DNA of 64,000 nucleotides from Branchiostoma floridae. Its lineage: Eukaryota; Chordata; Leptocardii; Amphioxiformes; Branchiostomatidae. Under the pieces are notes generated by a model. The model had not been told where the DNA came from, ran no database searches, and worked only from the letters and a program-made list of their open reading frames with translations. Positions 49,774-64,000 of this stretch are shown one piece after another (position 1 is the first letter of the stretch; the number at the start of each line of letters is the position of its first letter). The stretch is from positions 12,413,538 to 12,477,537 of the forward strand of contig NC_049994.1 in NCBI RefSeq assembly GCF_000003815.2. Reading direction: 5' to 3'. The translations under genes were made by a program, and so were the position numbers.

Positions 49774-50304
49774 GTACTGAACCGCCATCTATTGATTGTG
49801 TTCAGATTCACGACTATTATTAAAGGAGGAAAAAATGCTACAATACTATCTGTGCGTAATCTGTGGACTTTGATGTTTTAGAAAGCGATTCATGTATTCT
49901 CCAAGCAGAGGTTTCAATATTTTCGTCTGTATATCTGTACATTGTAGACGGAGGCAGCCGAAGAAATGGCAGCCACTACTAGCCCGCCAGCCGAAACCGC
50001 TGCTTGCAAAATACCCTCGGATGGGGTGTAACTCAGAGATTAACACTGGATCTGACCTGTGTTCGCCATGGAAACAGTCTGGCATCCAGGCTAGCACTTG
50101 GCAGTTGTACATTTACAGAAACAGTCAATAAATGTCCAGCAATAATCTCGGTATCGTATAAAGTTGCCTAAAAGTTTGAATAAATGATTATGTACGCATA
50201 CCGTCGTCATTACGTTATGATAGATTCCATACTTGGGCACACCAACTGGAGTATCCACACAGACAAAGATACTAAAATTTCACGTTCACATTTGTGTGTT
50301 TCAG

Positions 50305-50361
50305 GACGCTGGTGCCATCATCGGAAAGGAAGGAGTGAATATAAAAAGCTTCCGTGATACA
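50305..50361 (+). CDS. PCBP paralogue exon 2-like block (KH1 GKEG loop)
   Basis: The block lies between GTTTCAG and GTAATT and encodes DAGAIIGKEGVNIKSFRDT, 19 codons as in PCBP exon 2. The second variable loop residue is Glu instead of Lys, which would weaken the usual positive charge at the RNA-binding loop. Confidence 0.82.
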
Positions 50362-50484
50362 GTAATTTTACAGTCTTCTTATTGTATCGTCTTATACATC
50401 TTGCAGGTAGGCAACGGACTGTCTCCTCTCTTCCCTCTTTCTTTCCATCTGTCATTCCCAGTTTTCTTTTTGTCTCCTCTGTAG

Positions 50485-50601
50485 AGCGGTGCCAACATCA
50501 ACATCACGAGTACCGCGGTAGTGGAGCGCATCCTAAATATCTCAGGCTCCACTAACAGCATCCAAACGGCAAGGAGACTGGTTGCAGAGAAGTTGGAAGA
50601 G
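50485..50601 (+). CDS. PCBP paralogue exon 3-like block (KH1 second half)
   Basis: The acceptor CTGTAG precedes SGANINITSTAVVERILNIS and then GSTNSIQTARRLVAEKLEE, 39 codons as in PCBP exon 3. The expected donor GT at 50602 is AT. The frame runs on for 45 more codons into inserted repeat sequence. Confidence 0.82.
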
Positions 50602-50963
50602 ATAAAACAACAACTATTCATTCTGTATTATATTTCAATACAATACAATCCCTACAACTGGATAAAAAGATGTAGATTTACTTCTGGACGTTTCGAGTGG
50701 CATCCATCACTCTTCTTCAGTGTCACTAGCATGAACTAGCAGAACAATACAATACAAGTGCAGCTAACTAGAAAAACTGGTTAAGCCAATAACTCATAAG
50801 AATGCAAAAGTCACTCAAATGTGAATCAGTTTGCATAGTTGGATGTCTAACCTTCATAAATGCACTCTTTATTATATTAATTTATGATAGATAGATTCCC
50901 TTTCTTTTGAGCAAGCTAAAGGATGGCTGCTTTTTAAATAAACATAACTCATGTTAATTTCAG

Positions 50964-51089
50964 AGAACGAAAATAGCAGCAGGAGACAGCACACATGTTG
51001 CTACAGTCACATTTCGGCTGCTTGTCCCCAGTAGTCAGTGTGGACTACTGATTGGAAAGGGAGGATCCAGAATTAAGGAGATGCGAGAG
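50964..51089 (+). CDS. PCBP paralogue exon 4-like block (KH2 first half)
   Basis: The block lies between TTTCAG and GTAAGT and encodes RTKIAAGDSTHVATVTFRLL and then VPSSQCGLLIGKGGSRIKEM and RE. It is 42 codons against 43 in PCBP exon 4. Its donor is intact although no partner exon is visible. Confidence 0.85.
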
Positions 51090-51170
51090 GTAAGTGGACT
51101 ATTCCCATACATTTAGTTACCTATCATTACCTCCGTTAAAACTGGAGGTATTGTTTGGGGTTTGTCTGTG

Positions 51171-51956
51171 TGAGTGGAGCGGGTACCCGCTCCAGCCACT
51201 TTACCCGCTCCAGCCCCTTTACCCGCTCCAGCCCCTTTACCCGGTCCAGCCACTTTACCCGCTCCAGCCCCTTTACCCGGTCCAGCCACTTTACCCGCTC
51301 CAGCCCCTTTACCCGCTCCAACCCCTTTACCCGCTCCAGCCCCTTTACCCGGTCCAGCCACTTTACCCGCTCCAGCCCCTTTACCCGCTCCAACCCCTTT
51401 ACCCGGTCCAGCCACTTTACCCGCTCCAGCCCCTTTACCCGGTCCAGCCACTTTACCCGCTCCAGCCCCTTTACCCGGTCCAGCCACTTTACCCGCTCCA
51501 GCCCCTTTACCCGCTCCAGCCCCTTTACCGCTCCAGCCACTTTACCCGCTCCAGCCACTTTACCCGCTCCAGCCACTTTACCCGCTCCAGCCCCTTTACC
51601 CGCTCCAGCCACTTTACCCGCTCCAGCCCCTTTACCCGCTCCAGCCACTTTACCCGCTCCAGCCACTTTACCCGCTCCAGCCCCTTAACCGCTCCAACCA
51701 CTTTACCCGCTCCAGCCCCTTTACCCGCTCCAGCCACTTTACCCGCTCCAGCCCCTTTACCCGCTCCAGCCACTTTACCCGCTCCAGCCACTTTACCCGC
51801 TCCAGCCCCTTAACCGCTCCAACCACTTTACCCGCTCCAACCACTTTACCCGTTTCAGCCGCTTTACCCGCTCCAGCCACTTTACCCGCTCCAGCCACTT
51901 TACCCGCTCCAACCACTTTACCCGTTTCAGCCACTTTACCCGCTAAGTTTGGATGA
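51171..51956. repeat. 18-bp minisatellite, about 43 units
   Basis: The unit is CCACTTTACCCGCTCCAG, with variants CCCC for CCAC, CGGTCC, CGCTCCAA and CGTTTC. A few 17-bp units shift the frame (near 51530, 51690 and 51815). Because 18 is a multiple of three, frames stay open on both strands (LPAPAP, YPLQPL and TRSSHF patterns); none is a supported gene. The array lies in what would be the next intron of the truncated PCBP copy. Confidence 0.97.
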
Positions 51957-52727
51957 CTAGATTTTGCCTATTGTAGTTATGCATAACTATAGTTATAAAT
52001 CTCCTAATCTTGTATCATATTCTTATGGTTATACTTTTGGGGTGGTGGATAGCTTGTTGAGCTTGATGATTGAAGAATTGACTAAATGTCTTGGCACCAT
52101 AAATATAAGATGATACAATATTGATGCTTACTATCATAATTCAAAAATTCTGAACACATCAGTTAGCAATAGACAAGCTTTGTTCCATGATGAAAATATA
52201 TACATCATATCAACTGAGGTACATCTGGAGTAGTATTGATTGTTACACAAAGGTTTATCCATCCTTCTCCACAAATTTATCTGGGAATAATTTAGAGGTG
52301 AGATCGATAATTTTTCATTAGATTGGACAGTTTGCTTGGTTGGTTTCTTAAAATAAAGTTTGAATACATTCTACCCCCTGAATGTTACATATAATTCTTG
52401 TTAATAATAATCATATGTATGTATATAACATTAAATTAACTGTCAATATCATTTGCTAAAATAATACTTAAGTTCCATCCATGTTCACAGATTCCATACA
52501 TATTAGGTCTATACATGTATGTATGGTAGACAATGCTTAAATTGAAATTATTATAGCTTCTTTCTTTCTTCATAAAATACCTTCATAATGTGAACTATTT
52601 TGCATTTGTGTGCCTTATTTTCGCAGTAAAATGCTCACAGTGTTTTAAGTTTGCCATTAAAGACCCATAGTAATGCAATACAAGACAGAACATAAAATAA
52701 AAACTCAGCGAATGAGTCGTGAGGAGT
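51957..52727. other. Intergenic AT-rich stretch downstream of PECR
   Basis: No exon is seen. In particular no counterpart of PCBP exon 5 (the [12 protein letters not shown] region) is present. It contains TA-rich sequence and likely the 3' flank of the minus-strand PECR gene. Confidence 0.6.
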
Positions 52728-58612
<5,885 letters not shown>

Positions 58613-58852
58613 CTTGGACTTTGACCTTTACCTTATTAGATAGTCCACTGAAAAATAGGATGGTTAAAAATAATATATATAGAATCATAAGTTCCTTGGT
58701 TCTATTGGTTATAATTTTTACAAAACAAAACAAATAGTTTAGATGGACTGTATAATGAAACTTTATGATATTTTGTTGTAACTTAATAATGTTACTTTTA
58801 TATGACCATACTTCACCCCTTCAAGTCAGAATGTAACACTCCACCAAGCAAG
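58613..58852. promoter_or_regulatory. Divergent intergenic region between PECR and vezatin
   Basis: Only 240 bp separate the two start codons on opposite strands, so both promoters or leader sequences must share this stretch or overlap it. No TATA box at a convincing distance is seen; the region is AT-rich rather than CpG-rich. An upstream in-frame ATG for vezatin lies at 58802. Confidence 0.6.
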
Positions 58853-58970
58853 ATGGCCGCCTGCACGGAAAAAAATCCGGCTGAAGAAGACTTCGACGAA
58901 GATGTTGTTTTTGAGAATTCTCCGCTTTATCAACATCTTCAAGATGTTGGCGAGTTAGACTTCGAAGTTG
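58853..58970 (+). CDS. VEZT: Vezatin exon 1 (residues 1-39)
   Basis: Encodes [20 protein letters not shown] then [19 protein letters not shown], ending before GTGAGT in phase 1. Confidence 0.9.
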
Positions 58971-61900
58971 GTGAGTTCAAATGCGTTTATTTTTTCATTC
59001 ATAAGATTAACGTACATGATTTTATAAAGGGGTGGAGCTAGCTGTCAAAATCGCAACAGCTGAATAAATGTGAGATGTTATTATGACTACAGTAGAGGCC
59101 ATAAAAGTCATATTGATATCATCTATATCTTATCAATCGAACTTATAAATCAAATTGTTACTACACAAGACAGCTTTCAAATCACACTGCTTGTATATAT
59201 AATTTTCCACTAGAACTAGTAGAAGAAATTCCCTAAACACGCGTGTGTTTGCCATCGTATCCTTCCTACATGTGGTACGTGAAATACCTCCCCCGAACTT
59301 TTCGATCTATTTTTCTCTATTTTTAGCGGTCAGCCTGAATACCGGAATCCACTGGAAACCACACGAAGGAGTGTATAATCTACTGAAATACAGTATAGTT
59401 TTGCATCAAAACATACTGTATCCATATACTATGATATAGTAAGTTTCTTTAGGCACAAACAAGGAGTACTTACTTCTAACGTTTCATCAATGTTTATCAG
59501 ACACCATCATCAGGGTAGAATGCTTGTAGCCACATATGGGACGGCATTCTTGCTGCTGCAGCGCCACCTACATCGGCTATAAGTAGCAGCAAGAAGTAGT
59601 TCCCAGTCATTCTACCCTGATGATGGTGTCTGATAGACATTGAAACGTTGGGAGTAAGTATTCCTTGGTTGTTCCTAAAAAAATTACTATATGAATAATT
59701 GCCTGATGAACCTGATTAAGTTATTTACAGAAAACATACTGTATTTTGGTAGATTATACACCCCTTGATGTGATTTCCTGTGGTTTCCTGTGGATTCCGG
59801 TACTAAGGTCGACCCTATTTTTAGCATCGCTCTCGCCGGATGACATTACCGTGCCCACAGTTGTTACATTCTTCTCCACGCTACACTAAACTGTTACACA
59901 CACCCGCATTATCATAGCTGTCCCTCATGTGCTAATATGGTGATCACACGAATACTTGCAACCCTCACGTGTTGGTCTGTGAAACCTTTTCCTCGAGTGC
60001 TTTGCCAAGGTTTGGATGTGGAGTTTATCATTGATCATAGATTAATCTCTGCTTTTGTGAAGAGTTGTGAATTTATACACCATTTATAGAAAGAGGAGGA
60101 GCATGCTGGATTACTTTGCTACAGCCTAACATCACAGTGTGGTGAGAATTGGCCCTCAGCATATTTCACAGACGTGAGGGGAGGGACTTTATGGGCATTT
60201 GTGGCCTGGTGGTAGGTAGTACTGTAGTAACAGATGTTGGCATTACCAAAAGGAGCAGAGCGTCAGCCAACAGAATTTTTAGCCACTACTAGAAGTAGGT
60301 CAAAATCCCATATTTATGTGCATGTACCAACTGGTAGGTACATATGTACGCTTCCCTTTGGATGCTATTTTTACATGCATTTCTGATTGCTTTGTGTAGG
60401 GACAACTTCAAAATGTAAACCTGAGGTAAACGGCCTGACTGGAACGCAAGGGAACCAGGCCTGGTTCAAAGGTGTCGTCATGTCACTTCTGAGAAACATC
60501 CTCGGATTTCTCATCCAAGTTGGAACGTTTCCAAAAAGACTGTTGGCAGAGATCGAGCAAGATTACGTAAAGCAGTACGTTTCCTTGTTGATCCAGTCCA
60601 AGCTTCTTCTCGATGACGATCACCACTTTCTTCAGCTGTATGATCCAGATACCTTCAGTGGTGACGACGTCGATACAAACTGGTTTCTCTCAGCAGATGC
60701 TATGAAACTCGAACAGTTCTCGACACATTTCTGTGCAGCGCTAGTCCTAGCAACTGCTCTGTTCCTTCAACAGAACTGTTGGTTGGTTGTAACCTTTCTG
60801 GTTCTCCCAGGAGCTCTGTGTATAATCTGCTGGTTCATGTTGTTTGTCAGAAGTCATCACGAGCATAAATCAAGCCTGACCCTGTTAAGGACGTGGTTGT
60901 CGGAAGGGGAGAAGTGCGTTTCCCTCGCGAGAAAGAGCTTCCGCCATGTCCAGGAGAGAGAGTTGGTGGCGCGAGGTTTCACAATGGTACACGGACAGGT
61001 TCCCGTGGAGAGAATGATCCACAGTCGGCTGTGGCAGAGTCAACAGCAGTGCGTGTCGTTACGAGCGACGCTCGTACGCGCGACGGCGGACATGATACAG
61101 CAGCACAGAAAGGCGGTGCTTCAGTTGCTGCAAGACTGTCCGCTCAACTCAGAAGTGGACAACACCAACAGTTACATCAGTGTGATACCTCTACAGGAAC
61201 TAACCAATCAGCTGCTGAATGATACAGCACAGGTTTGTACTTATCTTACCTATAAACATAAATAAAAAAAGACTGTACTATATTTCAAGTAGGCTTTGAA
61301 AATCTCTAATCTTCAGACGATGACATTATGACGTACATGTAATATTTGATGAAATAATCTGTATCATGAATACTAAAGTTTTTAGTAGCAGGGTTGTAGC
61401 CAGTGCCCGTCCTACCGTCCTTTGTCAGAATTTGTCAGCTGGGGATGGAAAAAATTTTGCCCGTTCCGTCCTCTGTGACAGACAAAAATCAATATCTAGA
61501 GATATAAAAAAAACAATAGATGCCATTGAACAGCTTAGTCTACCAGCAAAATTTACACCTGGAGGAAATAACAGTGGGTCTAGATTTCAAAATTTTCTTG
61601 GAGAGCATGTCCCCAGACCCTCCTGGGAACCTCAAATTGGGCCTTCGGCGCTCAATAGGATTTCTATTCAAAGTCGAGGGGACGGAAAATGATTTCTATT
61701 CTAGCTGGCTATAATAGTATAACCCTGTAATTAGTAACCTACACATGTCTTTGTACATCTCTCATGTAAAATGACAGCTTTCATATTGCCTTACTGTATC
61801 ACTATCAGTGTCATCCTTGAGGCTGAAATATGTAGTCAGATGTCCTGAGACTATAGCACATCCTTCAACAAGCATGCTGTTACATTATTTTTGCCAAATC

Positions 61901-64000
61901 TATTTCACTCTTGTATCAATCCAGCAAATAATATGTAGATCACAAGAATTGCAGTTGCCTGATGTAACTTGATAAACATCCAGTTGTATGTGTACATGTA
62001 GTTATTAGATGACATACAGTAGCAGGGCTCGAAATACCACCTGCATATGCAGGTTAGTGCAGGTAAAATTGGGGCTGTGCAGGTATTTCTGGTGTCTACC
62101 TGCACCTAACTTGCACTGGTCCATGTTAACTCTGGGTTTGATACATAAATGTCCTATAATGTAGGTGTATATGGATTGTTATTAGCGGCATTGCCTGTTA
62201 CCACCTATGAAGTATAAAAGAAAAAAATAGCAATGGTTCCTGAACAGTTTAGTATGATCCATACTTCCTAAATTTAGAGTGGTGCAGGTAGTTTTCAATG
62301 TTACCTGCACCAGAGTAAGTATGCCTAAAAAGGATTTCGAGCCCTGAGTAGACACACTACCACCAGTATTCAGTGACACTGGCACTGTGCCTGGTATATT
62401 TAGACTGATAGCCAACAGCTGTGACTAGTACTGAACATGTGGTTAGTATGTAGAGGTCGAGGGAAGTATGGGCCTGTGGTAGTCTCAGATTAATGGAGAA
62501 TGTGTCTGCCCCACTTTTAGCTGGACAGACTAACAGATGACCATCACGTGCTGGGAACACTGCCGATGAACGATGATATATTGATGTGGGGTTTTTCTAA
62601 TAGTTGCTCAAAAGTTATCGGCACATTTACAGTTTATTTATATGTTACTAGTATTCTATAATGTCAATGACAATGCATTGAAGAAGTTCACACTTCTCAC
62701 TCACACAATCTGCTAGCATCATGGGGGGATTGCATCATTTCTGCCAACATTCAAATAGACTCTAGCATTACCTAAACTTCAGCTTTGGTGCATTCATCTG
62801 AAAGTATGGCTAGTGTCGTCAAGCATACTAGTACTCAAATGTTGGCGGAAATGAAGTATGTCTCCTCTGTGAAGCAGTTTTGTGATCTACAGAAACGTGG
62901 AATGGTATGTCAATGATTTCTATAGTGTGCAACTTTTGTATGTTTACCTATCTTTACATTACTTACTTATTATCATCTTTGTTCCTGGACCCAGCCATTG
63001 TATATATGATGCACATGTATACATCATGCTGCTCCACTCATGCCCCCTCCCCCCCTTTACCATCACAGGTAGAAGTAAATGATGACAACAGTTCACTGAA
63101 GTCGCTAAAGAACCTGGTCCAGCTGCAGGCTGACCAAGTGTCCGAGTTTGTCCGGCGACTCGCCCTCTGCTTCTCTCCTTCTACTCACCACACTACAGAA
63201 CCCATCCAAGGTCAGAAGGTCATCACATCCTTCAAGGAAACCCTGAAGAAGTTGGGAGAAGTCTCAGAACGTGGCGCCAGTGTCTTGGAGAAGCAGTATG
63301 ACTTCCAGACGAAGTACGGTGTTGCAAAAGAGCAGGAGAGGATGTTGAGACCTGAGAACAGTCCTTTGGTGGGTCTCCATACAGCAATTCACAGTCTGGG
63401 ACTACACCTGCAAGTCACCATGTCCAGGGTCTGTATACAGTATGCTGTATTTATTGACTTTCAGTTTCAGTTTAGTTCTTCATCTGTACAAGGGGCGATA
63501 AGGTTTTACTTTCACTGTGTTTTTTTTTCATGGTAGGAGGGAAAAAGTAGTGTTCAGTGTATTTTGAATTTATGACTGAAACAATTCAGAAGGAAGGTAG
63601 CCACATTTGCAGTGTCATGGATTTGCAGTGTAAATGAAAACTGAGAAAATAAAATTGTTGCAAAATTATCTACCAAGGACGTTATAAAATATATAATGTA
63701 ATGTCCTTGTATCTACCAAGTTTGAAAATAAAAGTGTCATCAAAATGTTAATTTCATCAGTCGACAAATGTATGAATATTAACATGTGTTAACTGCATGA
63801 TTTTGTACATTCATGGTTTCCTCAGGTGAGCTCCATTGAGGATAGCATCGGTGCAGCTATGGACGCCTCCCAGCAGGACTGGACAGAACTGCAGCAGGCA
63901 GTCACCCAGCAGCTGCAGGAAGTGGAGACACAGCTGCAGGCCTGCAAGGAATGCTGGGAAGAAGGGTCCAAACAACTCCACAACCTCGACAACGTGTCGG
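58853..64000 (+). CDS. VEZT: Vezatin, 5' part (about 495 residues, continues beyond the window)
   Basis: Exons 58853-58970, 60400-61232, 63069-63428 and 63826 to the window edge join in phase. The N-terminus [20 protein letters not shown] is the diagnostic vezatin start. Two adjoining membrane segments lie at about 151-189 ([12 protein letters not shown], then [20 protein letters not shown]). Then follow [11 protein letters not shown], a [20 protein letters not shown] block and [10 protein letters not shown], all in the order seen in vertebrate vezatin. Vezatin is a membrane protein of adherens junctions that links cadherin-catenin complexes to myosin VIIA. An alternative start 17 codons upstream (58802) is in frame, but the internal Met fits the family length better. 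The Gln-rich coiled coil in the last exon matches the vezatin C-terminal half. The 3' part is missing only because the window ends. Confidence 0.92.
58971..60399. other. Vezatin intron 1
   Basis: Apart from the foldback at 59434-59694 I see only unique sequence. A short in-frame extension after the donor (to 59041) is read-through, not an exon. Confidence 0.7.
59434..59694. mobile_element. 260-bp foldback element in vezatin intron 1
   Basis: The left arm from TATAGTAAGTTTCTTTAGGC through TATCAGACACCATCATCAGG to GTAGAATG is inverted at the right end (CATTCTACCCTGATGATGG, TGTCTGATAGACATTGAAAC, TTGGTTGTTCCTAAAAAA, ACTATA). The arms are about 85 bp. The phrase TCTAATAGACATTGAAACAT near 53790 is a fragment of the same family. 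Confidence 0.85.
60400..61232 (+). CDS. VEZT: Vezatin exon 2 (residues 40-317, membrane segments)
   Basis: An unusually long 833-nt exon between TGTGTAG and GTTTGT. Order: soluble helical part ([20 protein letters not shown]), the double membrane hairpin, then a helical stretch to NQLLNDTAQ. In vertebrates this part is divided among several exons, so introns may have been lost here (from memory). Confidence 0.93.
61233..63068. other. Vezatin intron 2
   Basis: It includes a repeat-like open stretch 61366-61692 and the inverted-repeat element at 62029-62347. A possible acceptor TTTTAG at 62520 followed by [15 protein letters not shown] was considered as an extra exon, but no good donor follows and the family alignment does not need it. 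Confidence 0.65.
62029..62347. mobile_element. Inverted-repeat element with CAGGGCTCGAAAT ends, copy 2
   Basis: Starts CAGGGCTCGAAATACCACCT and ends GGATTTCGAGCCCTG. The word TGCAGGT/ACCTGCA occurs repeatedly near both ends. It is inverted relative to the related copy at 5819-6092 (shared ATTTAGGAAG/CTTCCTAAAT and GGATCATACTA/TAGTATGATCC). Confidence 0.8.
63069..63428 (+). CDS. VEZT: Vezatin exon 3 (residues 318-437)
   Basis: The acceptor ATCACAG precedes [35 protein letters not shown] and [17 protein letters not shown], donor GTCTGT, phase 0. The [12 protein letters not shown] helix is a vezatin mark. Confidence 0.92.
63826..64000 (+). CDS. VEZT: Vezatin exon 4, start (residues 438-495, runs off the window)
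   Basis: The acceptor CCTCAG precedes [20 protein letters not shown] and a Gln/Glu-rich coiled coil ([19 protein letters not shown]). The exon is still open at base 64000. Confidence 0.88.
   Translation, partial: MSSIEDSIGAAMDASQQDWTELQQAVTQQLQEVETQLQACKECWEEGSKQLHNLDNVS

Larger units (their letters stand above)
49723..51089 (+). pseudogene. Truncated PCBP paralogue: KH1 plus first half of KH2
   Basis: Four exon-like blocks parallel PCBP exons 1-4: 49723-49773 (MASSNEKLTIRIIILSQ), 50305-50361 (19 codons), 50485-50601 (39 codons) and 50964-51089 (42 codons). All stay open and in phase. Lengths of blocks 2 and 3 equal those of the real gene. KH1 has GKEG, KH2 has GKGG. Introns are kept, so this arose by DNA duplication, not retroposition. 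Signs of decay: the donor after block 3 is AT instead of GT, where a repeat-like insertion starts, and no counterpart of KH2 second half, linker or KH3 follows before the PECR gene. It may be a pseudogene or may have acquired different splicing; transcript data would decide. Confidence 0.85.

Noticed and set aside
50602..50963. An AT-AC (U12-type) intron after block 3 of the PCBP copy
   Set aside because: The sequence after the expected border (ATAAAACA) does not match the U12 AT-AC donor ATATCCTT, and the intron ends in AG, not AC. Loss of a normal GT donor is simpler.
51094..51956. Long open frames (up to 260 codons) of LPAPAP, YPLQPL, TRSSHF and VAGAGKGAGAG types on both strands
   Set aside because: They arise only because the 18-bp minisatellite unit is a multiple of three; several frames on both strands are open at once and no start context or neighbouring exon supports any of them.
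61366..61692. A 108-codon frame in vezatin intron 2
   Set aside because: It resembles repeat-derived sequence, lies inside a well-supported intron and has no recognisable domain.
62521..62592. An additional vezatin exon ([19 protein letters not shown])
   Set aside because: An acceptor TTTTAG is present but no convincing donor follows, and exons 2 and 3 join directly in phase with a length that fits the vezatin family.

Overview
The window looks like nuclear DNA of an invertebrate chordate, most probably a cephalochordate (amphioxus, Branchiostoma). This is an inference from chordate-type gene content, conserved spliced gene structures with GT/AG introns of 0.1-11 kb, and a very high density of short inverted-repeat elements and tandem duplications. 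No bacterial, organellar or viral gene order is visible. Roughly 10% is coding; most of the rest is intron and repeat. All gene models were spliced by eye from acceptor and donor sites, with reading phases that close exactly.

Layout. (1) 3515-32474 (+): a complete 12-coding-exon poly(rC)-binding protein gene (PCBP/hnRNP E type, three KH domains, 422 aa). Its introns hold tandem repeats, a hAT-type element with 8-bp target duplication, a long foldback element, a miRNA-like hairpin and a 6.36-kb CACTA-type element. (2) 32475-39900: PCBP 3' UTR and intergenic DNA with small elements. (3) 40316-42314 (+): a complete secreted apolipoprotein D-like lipocalin (4 coding exons, 188 aa), with a TATA box and an upstream leader exon. 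Its 3' end is triplicated in tandem. (4) 48936-43602 (-): a complete six-exon metal-dependent cyclase-family hydrolase (kynurenine formamidase/isatin hydrolase type, 285 aa) with a signal peptide and a hydrophobic C-terminal tail. A partial copy of its last exon lies just downstream. (5) 49723-51089 (+): a second, incomplete PCBP copy holding only KH1 and the first half of KH2. It keeps exon sizes but has lost one splice donor, and is followed by a 0.8-kb 18-bp minisatellite. (6) 58612-52728 (-): a complete peroxisomal trans-2-enoyl-CoA reductase gene (PECR, 303 aa, C-terminal SKL). It has two alternative versions of exon 6 only 45 bp apart. (7) 58853 to the window end (+): the 5' part of a vezatin gene, head-to-head with PECR about 240 bp away.

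The genes do not form one pathway. PCBP is an RNA-binding regulator, the lipocalin a secreted carrier of small lipids, the cyclase-like enzyme a probable extracellular amidohydrolase, PECR a peroxisomal lipid enzyme, and vezatin a membrane protein of adherens junctions. The region's main theme is local duplication: half of PCBP, the lipocalin 3' end, the cyclase last exon, PECR exon 6 and the PECR exon 3 border are all duplicated within the window.

The strongest leads are the probable mutually exclusive PECR exons 6a/6b, the truncated PCBP paralogue with its GT-to-AT donor loss, and the CACTA-like element inside PCBP intron 5.
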